Assembly (NCBI RefSeq): GCF_900110535.1
Contig: NZ_FOJA01000001.1
Span: forward strand, 2,019,393-2,083,392
From: Halobacterium jilantaiense
Lineage (GTDB): Archaea > Halobacteriota > Halobacteria > Halobacteriales > Halobacteriaceae
Reading direction: 5' to 3'
DNA length: 64,000 nucleotides
Made by a program: the position numbers and the translations under genes
Notes under the pieces: model-generated
The model's input: only the letters and a program-made list of their open reading frames with translations
Told to the model about the DNA's origin: nothing
Database searches by the model: none
Part shown: positions 32,842-42,031 of the stretch, in pieces
Layout of the letters: the number at the start of each line of letters is the position of its first letter
Numbering within the stretch: the first letter of the stretch is position 1

Positions 32842-33819
32842 ATGAGCGAGGGCGAGTCCGGACCGAAGCAAGTCGATGATCCGGACTACCATAGCGTGAA
32901 TCACACGGCGGCCCAGGCCTGCGGATGGACGAAGAATGCACTTACAGAAGGTCGGTCGTGTTACAAGCACGCCTTCTACGGCATCCGCTCGCACCGCTGC
33001 ATCCAGATGACGCCGGTGGTGCGGTGCAACGAGCGCTGCGTGTTCTGCTGGCGGGACCACTCCGGGCACACGTACGAACTCGACGGCGTCGAGTGGGACG
33101 ACCCGGAGGCCGTCGTCGACGCCTCGATTCGCCTCCAGCGGAAGCTGCTGTCGGGGTTCGGCGGGAACGACGAGGTTCCCAGAGAGCGCTTCGAGGAGGC
33201 GCTGGAGCCCCGGCACGTCGCCATCTCTCTGGACGGCGAGCCGACGCTCTACCCGCACCTCCCGGAACTCATCGAGGCGTTCCACGACCGCGGGCTGACG
33301 ACGTTCCTCGTGTCGAACGGCACTCGGCCGGAGGTGTTGCGGGAGTGCGACCCGACGCAGCTCTACGTCTCCGTGGACGCGCCGGAGCGCGCGACGTTCG
33401 ACGACGTGGTCGGGGCTCAGGAGGACGACGCGTGGGAGAAGCTCGTGGACACGATGGACGTGCTCTACGAGAAAGACGAGACGCGGACGGTGCTGCGGAC
33501 GACGCTCGTTGGCGGCGAGAACATGGCGAACCCGGACTGGTACGCGGGGTTCTTCGAGCGCGCGGACCCGGACTTCGTGGAGCTGAAGGCGTACATGCAC
33601 GTCGGCGACAGCCGGGACCGCCTCGGCCGGGAGGCGATGCCGAGCCCCGAGCGCGTCACGGCGTTCGCCGAGACGGTGCAGGAGCACATGTCGAGTCTCC
33701 CGGTGCTGAAGACCGACGAGTCTTCGCGAATCGCGTTGCTGGCGCGCGACGAGGACACGTGGGTGCCGGAACTGGAACACGGCTCCGAGTTCTGGGCGGA
33801 GGGCGCGCAGGCTGACTGA
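32842..33819 (+). CDS. taw1: 4-demethylwyosine synthase (chimeric, rebuilt gene)
   Basis: The 325-residue radical SAM enzyme makes 4-demethylwyosine on tRNA-Phe position 37 from N1-methylguanosine and pyruvate. The SAM cluster motif CNERCVFCWRDH is near residue 62, followed by AISLDGEPTLYPHL and FVELKAYMHVG. A further conserved cysteine pair lies in the N-terminal 45 residues. The first 40 codons come from the element and differ from the stranded host copy at 23579. From codon 41 (in the att core) onward the gene is host sequence. The reading frame is intact, so the enzyme should work. Confidence 0.93.
   Translation: MSEGESGPKQVDDPDYHSVNHTAAQACGWTKNALTEGRSCYKHAFYGIRSHRCIQMTPVVRCNERCVFCWRDHSGHTYELDGVEWDDPEAVVDASIRLQRKLLSGFGGNDEVPRERFEEALEPRHVAISLDGEPTLYPHLPELIEAFHDRGLTTFLVSNGTRPEVLRECDPTQLYVSVDAPERATFDDVVGAQEDDAWEKLVDTMDVLYEKDETRTVLRTTLVGGENMANPDWYAGFFERADPDFVELKAYMHVGDSRDRLGREAMPSPERVTAFAETVQEHMSSLPVLKTDESSRIALLARDEDTWVPELEHGSEFWAEGAQAD
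32962..32975 (+). repeat. attR core, inside taw1
   Basis: TACAAGCACGCCTT, the exact match of attL at 23681. Left of it is the element's replacement taw1 start, right of it the host taw1 body (CTACGGCATCC...). Confidence 0.88.
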
Positions 33820-33872
33820 GGGAAGCCTAGCCAAAAAACCATTTTCGCGGAAAGCAAACCCATATAGTGGCA

Positions 33873-34646
33873 ATGAAGATTGGTCCCCGAACAGCGTGCG
33901 TGCTCCTCATCGTCGTCTCCGCGGGTTGTCTCGGTACAACCGGGGGCGGCACCGATTCGAACGGGGGGCAACTGACTCCGCCACTAGAACAGCCACAGGA
34001 ACTCAACAACTCTTCCGTGAAATCGTACGCGCTGGAGTACGAGCAACAGTTCTTGGAGCAACACCTCGAAGACCGCTACGAGGAGGGGAAGTACGGCGTC
34101 GGATGCTGCACGACGACGAGAGACGCCGTCGTCGTGGCCGAAGACCGAGGTACATACTACGCTCAGGTCCGATACCCGTACTATTACTCGACGAGCGGCG
34201 GGGAGACTGACGCCGCATCGATGGCTATCTACGGTGTTTCGCGGGAAACGACGACTCGAATCGAACTGAGCCACCACACCGTGACGGCCGAAGACCCGTA
34301 CAGTGGGCCGAACCAGTCGACAAACGCGGCTCCGCCGACGATATGGGTCGTAAATACGGGGAGTGAAAACCAGGAGTTCTCGTTGTCGATGCGGCACGAG
34401 GGCCAAGACGAACTCGCGTACGATTATCGCAGGGCACTGTCCGGCAACGAAAGCGTGGAGTTCAGTCAGGTCGTGTCCCGAACCGGGGCGTACCAATTGA
34501 CAGCCTCTGTCGGGGCCGAGCGGAGAACGACCACCTACACGAATGAAGACGCTGATTACACCGATGTGGCCGCTGCCCCCGACCACGTAGTCGTCCTGGT
34601 CACGGACCAGGGGTTGATCATCCACGAAGTTCCTCGGAACCTCTGA
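33873..34646 (+). CDS. Sec-type lipoprotein, function unknown
   Basis: The 257-residue protein has a Sec signal with lipobox (ACVLLIVVSAGCLG), then a beta-rich domain: a metal-free-looking CC pair in YGVGCCTTTRD, and a second Ig-like part (TIWVVNTGSENQEFSLSMRH). GC is lower than in the genes after it. ATG 33873 is preferred to the GTG six bases before it. It lies just right of the element boundary and might be an older insertion. No function is inferred. Confidence 0.75.
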   Translation: MKIGPRTACVLLIVVSAGCLGTTGGGTDSNGGQLTPPLEQPQELNNSSVKSYALEYEQQFLEQHLEDRYEEGKYGVGCCTTTRDAVVVAEDRGTYYAQVRYPYYYSTSGGETDAASMAIYGVSRETTTRIELSHHTVTAEDPYSGPNQSTNAAPPTIWVVNTGSENQEFSLSMRHEGQDELAYDYRRALSGNESVEFSQVVSRTGAYQLTASVGAERRTTTYTNEDADYTDVAAAPDHVVVLVTDQGLIIHEVPRNL

Positions 34647-34743
34647 GGGGGTCGTGAGCGCCCGCCCGAGCGCCGACTAGCTCAATTCCGAGACGCGTTC
34701 CACATCCGGTATCCTTATGCGGGCCGCGGGCCAACGCCGAGAC

Positions 34744-35469
34744 ATGTCAGGAGCCACGGGCACCGGCGACGTCGGCTACGACGAACTCGCCGTGCTCAAA
34801 CTGCTCGCGCTCGACGGCGGCCACCGCGGCGAGGTGAAGGTGTCGTGTGGCGACCTCGCCGGCCGCCTCGACGCCTCCAACCAGACCGCCTCCCGCCGCC
34901 TCCAGGCGCTGGAGGACGCCGACTACGTCACCCGCGACCTCGTCAGCGACGGCCAGTGGGTCGCACTCACCGAGGCCGGCGAGCGCGCGCTCGAACGAGA
35001 GTACGAGGACTACCGCCGCATCTTCGACGACCCCGGCGAACTCGACCTCACCGGCGTCGTCACCAGCGGCATGGGCGAGGGCCGACACTACATCAGTCTC
35101 CCCGGCTACAACCGCCAGTTCGTCGACAAGCTCGGCTACGACCCCTACCCGGGCACGCTGAACGTCGACCTCGACGCCGAGAGCCAGCGCGCCCGCTCCG
35201 CGATGGAGTCACTCGGCGGCGTCCCCATCGACGGCTGGGAGGACGAGGAGCGCACGTACGGGTCCGCGACCTGCTACCGCTGTACGGTCGTCGTCCGCGA
35301 GGACCACCCGGACGCCCCCGCCGGCGAGTTCGACGGCGCGCACGTCATCGTCCCGGACCGCACGCACCACGACGAGAGCCAACTCGAGGTCATCGCCCCG
35401 GAGAAGCTCCGCGACGAACTCGGCCTCCTGGACGACGACGAGGTGACCATCCGTGTCGAAGAGCAGTAA
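34744..35469 (+). CDS. ribK: CTP-dependent riboflavin kinase with N-terminal HTH
   Basis: The 241-residue protein. Residues 15-85 are a winged HTH ([21 protein letters not shown]). Residues 100-241 are the archaeal riboflavin kinase, recognised by [20 protein letters not shown] and [14 protein letters not shown]. The kinase uses CTP to make FMN. The HTH fusion suggests it also regulates riboflavin genes (as in RbkR-type regulators). It overlaps ribB by 17 bases, tying kinase and synthesis steps. Confidence 0.93.
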   Translation: MSGATGTGDVGYDELAVLKLLALDGGHRGEVKVSCGDLAGRLDASNQTASRRLQALEDADYVTRDLVSDGQWVALTEAGERALEREYEDYRRIFDDPGELDLTGVVTSGMGEGRHYISLPGYNRQFVDKLGYDPYPGTLNVDLDAESQRARSAMESLGGVPIDGWEDEERTYGSATCYRCTVVVREDHPDAPAGEFDGAHVIVPDRTHHDESQLEVIAPEKLRDELGLLDDDEVTIRVEEQ

Positions 35470-36112
35470 CGCCACCGCCGTCGCCAGCGCGGTCGCCGCG
35501 TTCCGCGACGGCGACCCCGTACTGGTTCACGACGCCGCCGACCGCGAGGGCGAGGTCGACCTCGTCTACCCGGCTGCGTCCGTCGAGCCCGCTGACGTCG
35601 CCCGGATGCGCAACGACGCGGGCGGCCTCGTCTGCGTCGCGCTCGCCGAGCCGGTCGCCGACGCGTTCGAGCTGCCGTTCGTGGTGGACGAACTCGACCA
35701 CCCGGCAGCCGACCACGGCCACCTCGGCTACGACGACCGGTCGTCGTTCTCGCTGACCGTGAACCACCGCGACACCTACACCGGCATCACGGACGACGAC
35801 CGCGCGCTCACCATCTCGGAACTCGGCCGCGCGGCCGCAGACCCCGACGCCGTCGCGTTCGCCGACGCGTTCCGCGCGCCCGGCCACGTCCACGTCCTCC
35901 GCGCCGCCCCGTCGCTGGCCGACCGGCAGGGCCACACCGAACTCGGCGTCGCGCTCGCCCGCGAGGCCGGCGTCCCGCCCGCCGTCGTCGTCTGCGAGAT
36001 GCTCGACGACGAGACCGGCGGCGCGCTCTCCGTCGACGACGCGAAGGCGTACGCCGACCGCCACGACTTCGCGTACGTCGAAGGCAGCGAGCTGCTCGAC
36101 GCACTCCAGTAA
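35453..36112 (+). CDS. ribB: 3,4-dihydroxy-2-butanone 4-phosphate synthase
   Basis: The 219-residue riboflavin pathway enzyme makes the four-carbon unit from ribulose 5-phosphate. The acidic metal/substrate loop is [12 protein letters not shown] near residue 25. [24 protein letters not shown] near residue 160 holds the conserved histidine and glutamate. Start is GTG inside the ribK end. Full length for the stand-alone archaeal form. Confidence 0.93.
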   Translation: MSKSSNATAVASAVAAFRDGDPVLVHDAADREGEVDLVYPAASVEPADVARMRNDAGGLVCVALAEPVADAFELPFVVDELDHPAADHGHLGYDDRSSFSLTVNHRDTYTGITDDDRALTISELGRAAADPDAVAFADAFRAPGHVHVLRAAPSLADRQGHTELGVALAREAGVPPAVVVCEMLDDETGGALSVDDAKAYADRHDFAYVEGSELLDALQ

Positions 36113-36156
36113 GGGTTGCCACTGGTATTTTCCGGGTAGCAAGTGTTGTGTACCGT

Positions 36157-36573
36157 ATGGTTACTCCCGAGGTTCCTCCAGAGAGGGTGGAGCGAAAAAT
36201 CGAGGACTGGAAAGAACGCTACTCTGTGGAAAACTTGGAGGAGTTGCCTGCCTCCGAGATTACTTCTGTACGGCTGGAGTTCACGAATGAGGTTCGGGAA
36301 CTCAAAAGGAAGTACAATCGTGGAAGACTCGTAACTCCAGAGATGGCCGAAGTTGCTGGAAAGGAGCCGTACACTCACTCTCAACTCCAAGAGATTCGTC
36401 GCCACATCCGTGACGAGGCAGACAACATCAGGATAAACTTCAGACGCGCCCGAGGACGTATTGAGCGCGAAAAATCAGATAGACGCTCACGAACGATAGT
36501 TAGCGGCGTTAGAGCGGCGGCTGAGGGACTGACTGGAATAACCGACATGTCTCTGTCTATCAAGCTCCCATAG
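36157..36573 (+). CDS. Small helical protein, unknown, lower GC
   Basis: The 138-residue charged protein is predicted to be mostly helical (VERKIEDWKERYSVENLEEL and LQEIRRHIRDEADNIRINFRR). The base composition is clearly lower in GC than ribB before and the reductase after, suggesting recent arrival. No domain recognised. ATG 36157 chosen; a GTG nine bases upstream is possible. Confidence 0.6.
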   Translation: MVTPEVPPERVERKIEDWKERYSVENLEELPASEITSVRLEFTNEVRELKRKYNRGRLVTPEMAEVAGKEPYTHSQLQEIRRHIRDEADNIRINFRRARGRIEREKSDRRSRTIVSGVRAAAEGLTGITDMSLSIKLP

Positions 36574-36661
36574 AAGAAATAGCCATGCTCTCAAACCTTA
36601 CGCAGGGCGATTTTCACAGATTCTCCGTCCTCGGTGACGGCGGCCCGTAGTCCCGAATTCG

Positions 36662-37705
36662 TTACCCGAACCCCTCTGACTCGATGCGGCCGGCCGGCAC
36701 GCCGAGCCGTTCGGCCGCGGTGACGAGGCTGTACACCATCGCGTTGATGCCGCAGGCGTAGACGTCGGCGTTCGACGGGTCGATGCGCGCCCGAACGCCG
36801 GACCGCGGCTCCTCCTGCAGCCAGCGCTCCAGCCGACGGCCGAGCGGCGCGGTGACGGCGCTCGCGTCGGTGTGCTTGAGAAGGGCGTGCTGGACGTAGT
36901 CGGTTTCGCCGTCCCAGTCCGAGAGCACTGGCTCGCGGCTCAGACACGGCACGAAGTGGAAGTTCTCGCGCTCGCGGGCGAGCGCCCGGAACGCCGCCCG
37001 GTACGGGAGGTCGTCGGCCCACGCCGCGCCGAGGAACAGCCAGACGTCCCGGCGCTCGCCGCCGTACTCGTCGCGGCCCGTCTCGAAGACGTAGTCGAGC
37101 ATGCTCTTCATCGGCGCGACGCCCGTGCCGGTCGCGAGGAAGATGAGGTCCCGTTCGGACTGCTCGCCGAGCACGAGGTCGCCGTACGGCCCCCGGACGC
37201 TCACGTCGTCGCCGACCGCGAGCCCGTCACAGATTCGGGGCGAGAGCCGGCCGCCCGGCACGCGCCGCACGCAGATTTCGAGTTCGTCTTCGGTCGGCGA
37301 GTTCGCCAGCGAGTACGCCCGCGAGGTGCCGTCGTAGCGCAGGCCGACGTACTGGCCGGCGAGGAAGTCGACGTCCTGGTGGGTGTCGAAGCGCGCCCGC
37401 GCCAGCATCGGCTTCGGGCGGTCGTAGCGCTCCGCGACGGTCGCGACCTTCCGCGCGAGCCCCGGATACCCGGCGTCGCCGAGGTCGCCGGCCAGACCGC
37501 CGAGGTCGGTGTCCCGCGTGACCTCGGGGTAGTCGCCGTCCAGCCCGCGGTCCGCCAGCCACTCGCGGACGGCCGCGACGACCTCCGGCCGCCGGTCCTG
37601 GTCCATCGTCTCGACCTCGGTGACGGTCGCCGACCTCGTCACCAGCGGGAGGTCGCCGATGGCGTCGTGTTGCGACGCGTGCGGACGGACGTCGGCGTCT
37701 GTCAT
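36662..37705 (-). CDS. FAD-dependent NAD(P)H oxidoreductase (ferredoxin reductase family)
   Basis: The 347-residue flavoprotein. A helical N-terminal region (about 1-95) precedes the FAD domain with RAYSLANSP (RxYS) and GPYGDLVL. The NAD domain follows with ATGTGVAPMKSMLDY and the C-terminal DVYACGINAM. This is the layout of phenol hydroxylase/ferredoxin reductases without the 2Fe-2S domain. The electron partner is not encoded nearby. ATG 37705. Confidence 0.85.
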   Translation of the reverse strand: MTDADVRPHASQHDAIGDLPLVTRSATVTEVETMDQDRRPEVVAAVREWLADRGLDGDYPEVTRDTDLGGLAGDLGDAGYPGLARKVATVAERYDRPKPMLARARFDTHQDVDFLAGQYVGLRYDGTSRAYSLANSPTEDELEICVRRVPGGRLSPRICDGLAVGDDVSVRGPYGDLVLGEQSERDLIFLATGTGVAPMKSMLDYVFETGRDEYGGERRDVWLFLGAAWADDLPYRAAFRALARERENFHFVPCLSREPVLSDWDGETDYVQHALLKHTDASAVTAPLGRRLERWLQEEPRSGVRARIDPSNADVYACGINAMVYSLVTAAERLGVPAGRIESEGFG

Positions 37706-37779
37706 ACAGGTACCCCGTCGGCCACCCGTTTCAGGCTGTCGCCGGTCACGGGAACCAGCGAGCCACAGCGAGTCGTCGG

Positions 37780-39252
37780 TCAGTCGTCCGCGACGATGCC
37801 GCTCTCTCCGACCTCGTCGGTGTCCACGTCGGCGGGCGTCTGGTCGAAGCCGTGGCCGGAGAACGCCATCGCGAACAGCACGAGCGGCGAGAGGATGCCG
37901 AAGAAGTAGTACGGAGCCCACCACCACGAGATGGCGGCGGGCTGGTTGATGTACAGGATACCGGTCATGTAGACGGCACCGGCGTGCCACGGGAAGAACG
38001 GGCCGGTGGGCGTGCCGGCGGCCTCGACGGCGCGGGAGAGGTCCCGCTCGTTCAGGCCGTACTCGTCGTAGAGGTTCCGCAGGCTGACTCCGGGGATGAC
38101 GATGCTCATGTACTGCTGGGCGGAGAACGCGTTCGTCGCGATGGCGGCGACACCGGTCCCAGCGACCAGCGACCCCGGCGACCAGATGGCCTGCGTCAGG
38201 TGGTGCGTGAGCGTCGGGAGGACGCCGGTGCGTTCGAGGAGGCCGCCGAGCGAGAGGGCGGCGACGACGACCGAGATGGTCCACGCCGAGCCCGCGAGGC
38301 CGTCAGCGTTCAGGAGCCTGTTCACGGCTTCGCTGCCGGTGGCTGGCTCGGTGCCGTTGAGGAAGATGTCCCAGGCGGCAGTGAAGCCGACGCCCTGCAC
38401 GACCGCGGTGGTGAGCGCGCCCGCGAAGACGCCGGCGACGAGCGACGGGAGCGCGGGGTAGCCCCGTAGTGCGAGGCCGAACGTCACCACGAGCGGCAGG
38501 AAGACGAGCGGACCGAGCGCGTAGCTGTCGGCGAGCGGGCCGCTGATGGCGGCGACGTTCGTGGCACCGCCCTCGACGAAGTAGACGCCGAGGACGGCGT
38601 ACGCGAGCACGGAGAGCCCGAACGCGATGGCGGTGCCGACGCGCATCCCCTTGATGTGGTCGTAGAGGTTCGTGTTCGTGACGGCGGCCGCGAGGTTCGT
38701 GGTGTCAGAGAGGGGGCTCTGCTTGTCGCCGGCGTACGCGCCGGAGACGATGGCACCCGCGGTCATCGCGATGGGGATGCCGAGGCCGTTCCCGATGCCG
38801 ACGAACGCCACGCCGAGGGTGCCGACCGTGGTCCACGAGGAGCCGATGGCGAACGCCACGATAGCGGACAGCACCGCCGTGGCGGGCAGGAAGACGGCGG
38901 GCGTGAGCGCGCCGAGCCCGTAGTACATCAGGCCGGGGATGGTGCCGGCGCTGATCCAGGTGGCGATGAGGCCGTAGATGACGAAGAGGATGAGAATGGC
39001 CTGCAGCCCCATGCGGAGGCCGGCGGCGGCCGCGTCGTAGACCGAGTCCCAGTCGTAGCCGAGCCGGTAGCGCGCGAACAGCCCGGTGAACGCGATGCTC
39101 CACAGCAGCGGTGCGTGCGGCGCGAGCCCGAGGTAGCCCGAGCCGACGCCCAGAGAGAGGACGACGGCCAGCACCGGGACCAGCGCCTCCCGGAGACTGG
39201 GCCGGTGGGCCTCGTCGATGTCCTCGTAGGCAAGCGGTGTGAACTCGCTCAT
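37780..39252 (-). CDS. nhaC: Na+/H+ antiporter, NhaC family
   Basis: The 490-residue membrane protein has about 11-12 hydrophobic segments. The family signature AIGSSWTTVGTLGVAFVGIG and the drug/ion-site region SGAYAGDKQSPLSDTTNLAA near residue 190 are clear. It exchanges cytoplasmic Na+ for H+ (some relatives exchange other ion pairs such as malate/lactate), so in a halophile it helps salt and pH balance. ATG 39252 (MSEFTPLAYED) is preferred to a start six codons upstream. Upstream DNA is AT-rich (GGGTAATTAAGC). Confidence 0.9.
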   Translation of the reverse strand: MSEFTPLAYEDIDEAHRPSLREALVPVLAVVLSLGVGSGYLGLAPHAPLLWSIAFTGLFARYRLGYDWDSVYDAAAAGLRMGLQAILILFVIYGLIATWISAGTIPGLMYYGLGALTPAVFLPATAVLSAIVAFAIGSSWTTVGTLGVAFVGIGNGLGIPIAMTAGAIVSGAYAGDKQSPLSDTTNLAAAVTNTNLYDHIKGMRVGTAIAFGLSVLAYAVLGVYFVEGGATNVAAISGPLADSYALGPLVFLPLVVTFGLALRGYPALPSLVAGVFAGALTTAVVQGVGFTAAWDIFLNGTEPATGSEAVNRLLNADGLAGSAWTISVVVAALSLGGLLERTGVLPTLTHHLTQAIWSPGSLVAGTGVAAIATNAFSAQQYMSIVIPGVSLRNLYDEYGLNERDLSRAVEAAGTPTGPFFPWHAGAVYMTGILYINQPAAISWWWAPYYFFGILSPLVLFAMAFSGHGFDQTPADVDTDEVGESGIVADD

Positions 39253-39394
39253 CGACGCGAGATAATTCACTCGGGTAATTAAGCTCGACGGTTAGATTAT
39301 TCATGGATATTTCCGCCGGTTGTCGAGACTACCGGCGAGCATCGCGGGAACCGTCACTCGTGGTTTTATGACTGACTAGTGCGTCCCGCCGCAC

Positions 39395-40321
39395 ATGGCC
39401 AGTTTCAGCGAGATGGATGTCGACACCATCTGGATGGACGGCGAATTCGTCGACTGGGAGGACGCGCAAGTGCACGTTCTCACTCACGCGCTCCACTACG
39501 GCTCGGGCATCTTCGAGGGCGTCCGCGTCTACGACACCGACAACGGCCCCGCCATCTTCCGGTGGGACGAACACCTCGACCGCTTCTATCAGTCCGCGAA
39601 GCCCTACGACCTCGACATCGAGTTCACCCGCGAGGAACTCACCGAGGCCACCGTCGAACTCGTCGACCGCCAGGACCTCCGGTCGTGTTACATCCGGCCG
39701 CTCGCCTACTACGGCTACGAGTCGCTGGGCGTCTCCCCGGGCGACTGCCCGACCGACGTCGCCATCGCCGCCTGGCCGTGGGGCACCTACCTCGGCGACG
39801 ACGCCCTCGAAAACGGCGTCGACGTGATGGTGTCGTCGTGGCGCAAGCACGCCTCCAGTCAGATTCCGACGAACGCCAAGACCACCGGCCTCTACGTCAA
39901 CAGCATGCTCGCCGGCGAGGAAGCCCGCCGCAACGGCTTCGTCGAGGCCATCGTCCTCAACAAGGAGGGTAACGTCGCCGAAGGCCCCGGCGAGAACCTC
40001 TTCCTCGTCCGCGACGGTGAACTCTACACGCCCGGGCTCTCCGAGAGCATCCTCGACGGCATCACGCGGGACACCGTCATCACACTCGCCGAGGAGCGCG
40101 GCTACACCGTCCACGACAACGTCTCCATCTCCCGCGGCGAACTCCACACCGCCGACGAGCTGTTCTTCACGGGCTCCGCCGCCGAGGTCACGCCCATCAA
40201 GCAGGTCGACAACGTCGAAATCGGTAACGGTGGCCGCGGCCCCATCACCGAGGAACTCCAGACCGCGTTCTTCGACCTCGTCGAGGCCGGCGACCGCGAG
40301 GAGTGGTTCCACTACGTCTAG
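39395..40321 (+). CDS. ilvE: Branched-chain amino acid aminotransferase
   Basis: The 308-residue fold-type IV PLP enzyme. HALHYGSGIFEGVRVY is near residue 32, and the PLP lysine in TNAKTTGLYVNSML near residue 160. NVAEGPGENLFLVRDG and FFTGSAAEVTPI complete the site. It transfers the amino group in the last step of Ile/Leu/Val synthesis. Length is normal. Stand-alone gene with its own upstream gap of about 140 bases. Confidence 0.95.
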   Translation: MASFSEMDVDTIWMDGEFVDWEDAQVHVLTHALHYGSGIFEGVRVYDTDNGPAIFRWDEHLDRFYQSAKPYDLDIEFTREELTEATVELVDRQDLRSCYIRPLAYYGYESLGVSPGDCPTDVAIAAWPWGTYLGDDALENGVDVMVSSWRKHASSQIPTNAKTTGLYVNSMLAGEEARRNGFVEAIVLNKEGNVAEGPGENLFLVRDGELYTPGLSESILDGITRDTVITLAEERGYTVHDNVSISRGELHTADELFFTGSAAEVTPIKQVDNVEIGNGGRGPITEELQTAFFDLVEAGDREEWFHYV

Positions 40322-40456
40322 GACAGCCACGGACGCTCTTTCTCGGCGGCTCGCGACGCCGCCGACCCGCTACGTCGTCGTCGATGTCGCGCACCGCTCC
40401 GCGACGTGCATCGACGCGGGCGACTAGACTGCGACGAGAACTGTGGGGCCGTTACG

Positions 40457-41059
40457 CTACTCGCTGTCGTCGTCCGAGACCAGATTGTCGATGGCGACTT
40501 CGTCGTCGTTCTCCCCGAACCCGGCGCTCAACACCCTCGTCAGCGCGTCCTCGACGGACTCGTCGACCTCCTGGACGTCCTCCGGTTCGAGCTCCATCAC
40601 GAACCCCGTCGTGATGTTCGGCGCGGTCGGCATGAACACGACCTCGCGGCCGTCGTCGGTCGTCTTCCCGGTCTTGAACGCCGTCAGCCGCATTCCCGGC
40701 CACGGCTCGACTTTCACCGGCTTCTGGAACTCGCTCGCGCCGTCCGACAGCACCGTCTCCACCGCCATCTTCGAGGCGTTGTAGACGATGCGCAACACCG
40801 GCAGCCGGTTCATCAGGTCGTCGATGACGGCCTCCACGATGCCGCCGACGGCCGTCCGCATCAGGTAGCCGACGGAGAACACCACGAGCACGAAGACGAC
40901 CAGCGTCAGACCGACGGCCTGTGCCGGGTCGCTGATCTGGGTCGCGAACAGCGAGAGCCTGGAGAGCAGCCCGAACAGCCAGTAGATGACGTACAGCGTG
41001 ACGAGAATCGGGACGAGCACGACGAGCCCGCTCGCGAAGTCCCGCTTCCAGGAACTCAT
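40457..41059 (-). CDS. DUF502 membrane protein
   Basis: The 200-residue protein has two hydrophobic helices (FASGLVVLVPILVTLYVIYWLF and GLTLVVFVLVVFSVGYLM). The DUF502 core follows: NRLPVLRIVYNASKMAVETV and EVVFMPTAPNITTGFVMEL. The acidic tail is cytoplasmic. Relatives are found in archaea, bacteria and plants (COV proteins, linked to membrane traffic), but no biochemical role is established. ATG 41059. Confidence 0.88.
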   Translation of the reverse strand: MSSWKRDFASGLVVLVPILVTLYVIYWLFGLLSRLSLFATQISDPAQAVGLTLVVFVLVVFSVGYLMRTAVGGIVEAVIDDLMNRLPVLRIVYNASKMAVETVLSDGASEFQKPVKVEPWPGMRLTAFKTGKTTDDGREVVFMPTAPNITTGFVMELEPEDVQEVDESVEDALTRVLSAGFGENDDEVAIDNLVSDDDSE

Positions 41060-41106
41060 ACCGGAACCCACAGACGGACCACGTATAGTGATTTCGAGCT
41101 TTCTCC

Positions 41107-41946
41107 CTACCGGCCGACGACTGCGCGAACCGCGAACAGGAGGTTCTCCTTGCGCTCCATCGCGCGCCGGTAGAAGTACGAGAACCACTTGCCGCCGTAC
41201 GGAACGTACTGCCAGGTCTCCACGCCGTCGGCCGCCAGCTCCGTCTGGGCGTCTTCCCGCACGCCCATCAGCATCTGGACCTCGTAGTCGGTGCCGTACT
41301 CGTCGTGGAGGTCGGCGGCGTACTCGATCATCGCGGGGTCGTGGCTGCCGACCGCCACGCCGTCGTCGAACGCTTCGAACATGTACTCCAGGTAGTCGCG
41401 GTACGCCTCGTTCACGCGCTCTTTCCGACTGTACGCGATGTCACCGGGCTCGTCGTACGCGCCCTTCACGAGCCGGACCTTCCCCGGCACGTCCGCGAGC
41501 CGTTCGAGGTCGTCCTCGGTGCGCTTGAGGTTCGCCTGAATGCAGACGCCGACGTCGCCCTCGTACTTCCGGGCGAAGTCCTCGAAGGCGTCGAGGGTCG
41601 CGTCCGTCGTCTCGTGGTCCTCCATGTCCACCCACGTGAACACGCCGTGGTCGTCGGCGGCCTCGACGATGCTCTCGAGGTTCTCCCGGAATACGTCCAC
41701 GCCGACGTCGAGTCCGATCTGGGAGGGCTTCACCGAGACGCAGGCGTCGACGTCCGTGTCCGCGATGTCCCGCACCAGATCGCGGTACTGCCGTGCGTCA
41801 TCGTCTGCGGGCGGGCGCTCGTGGTAGTGCTCCCCGAGGAGGTTCAGAATCGCCTTCACGTCCCTGTCGTTCAGGTCGTCGGCGTGCTGGATTGCCTCTG
41901 CCGGCGTCTCCCCCGCGACGAACCGGCTCGCGATGGGCGGAATCAT
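41107..41946 (-). CDS. Proline dehydrogenase
   Basis: The 279-residue TIM-barrel flavoenzyme oxidises proline to pyrroline-5-carboxylate. The family signatures SVKPSQIGLD, WVDMEDHETTDATLDAF, CIQANLKRTEDDLERL, GKVRLVKGAYDEP and, near the end, YVPYGGKWFSYFYRRAMER (the proline-binding arginines) are all present. ATG 41946 is chosen; the reading frame extends far upstream but only as antisense to carS. Divergent from carS across 85 bases. Confidence 0.92.
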   Translation of the reverse strand: MIPPIASRFVAGETPAEAIQHADDLNDRDVKAILNLLGEHYHERPPADDDARQYRDLVRDIADTDVDACVSVKPSQIGLDVGVDVFRENLESIVEAADDHGVFTWVDMEDHETTDATLDAFEDFARKYEGDVGVCIQANLKRTEDDLERLADVPGKVRLVKGAYDEPGDIAYSRKERVNEAYRDYLEYMFEAFDDGVAVGSHDPAMIEYAADLHDEYGTDYEVQMLMGVREDAQTELAADGVETWQYVPYGGKWFSYFYRRAMERKENLLFAVRAVVGR

Positions 41947-42031
41947 ACACGAACCTGGGGGTCGCCGTCCCTTAAGTACCCCGCTCGCGGGAACCCGCGG
42001 CTTTTTGAGTGGTGCGCGACCACCGACCCGC

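Larger units (their letters stand above)
23681..32975 (+). mobile_element. Integrated genetic element (about 9.3 kb) in taw1
   Basis: A lower-GC block bounded by 14-bp direct repeats. It starts with a tyrosine integrase and includes a primase-helicase replication gene, an origin-like repeat region and many small overlapping genes unlike the flanking chromosome. No capsid, portal, terminase, spike or conjugation genes are recognisable. It is therefore best described as an integrative plasmid or satellite-type element. The right end carries a replacement 5' end for taw1, so the host gene is rebuilt as a chimera. Boundaries are set by the repeats and by the taw1 split. Confidence 0.88.
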
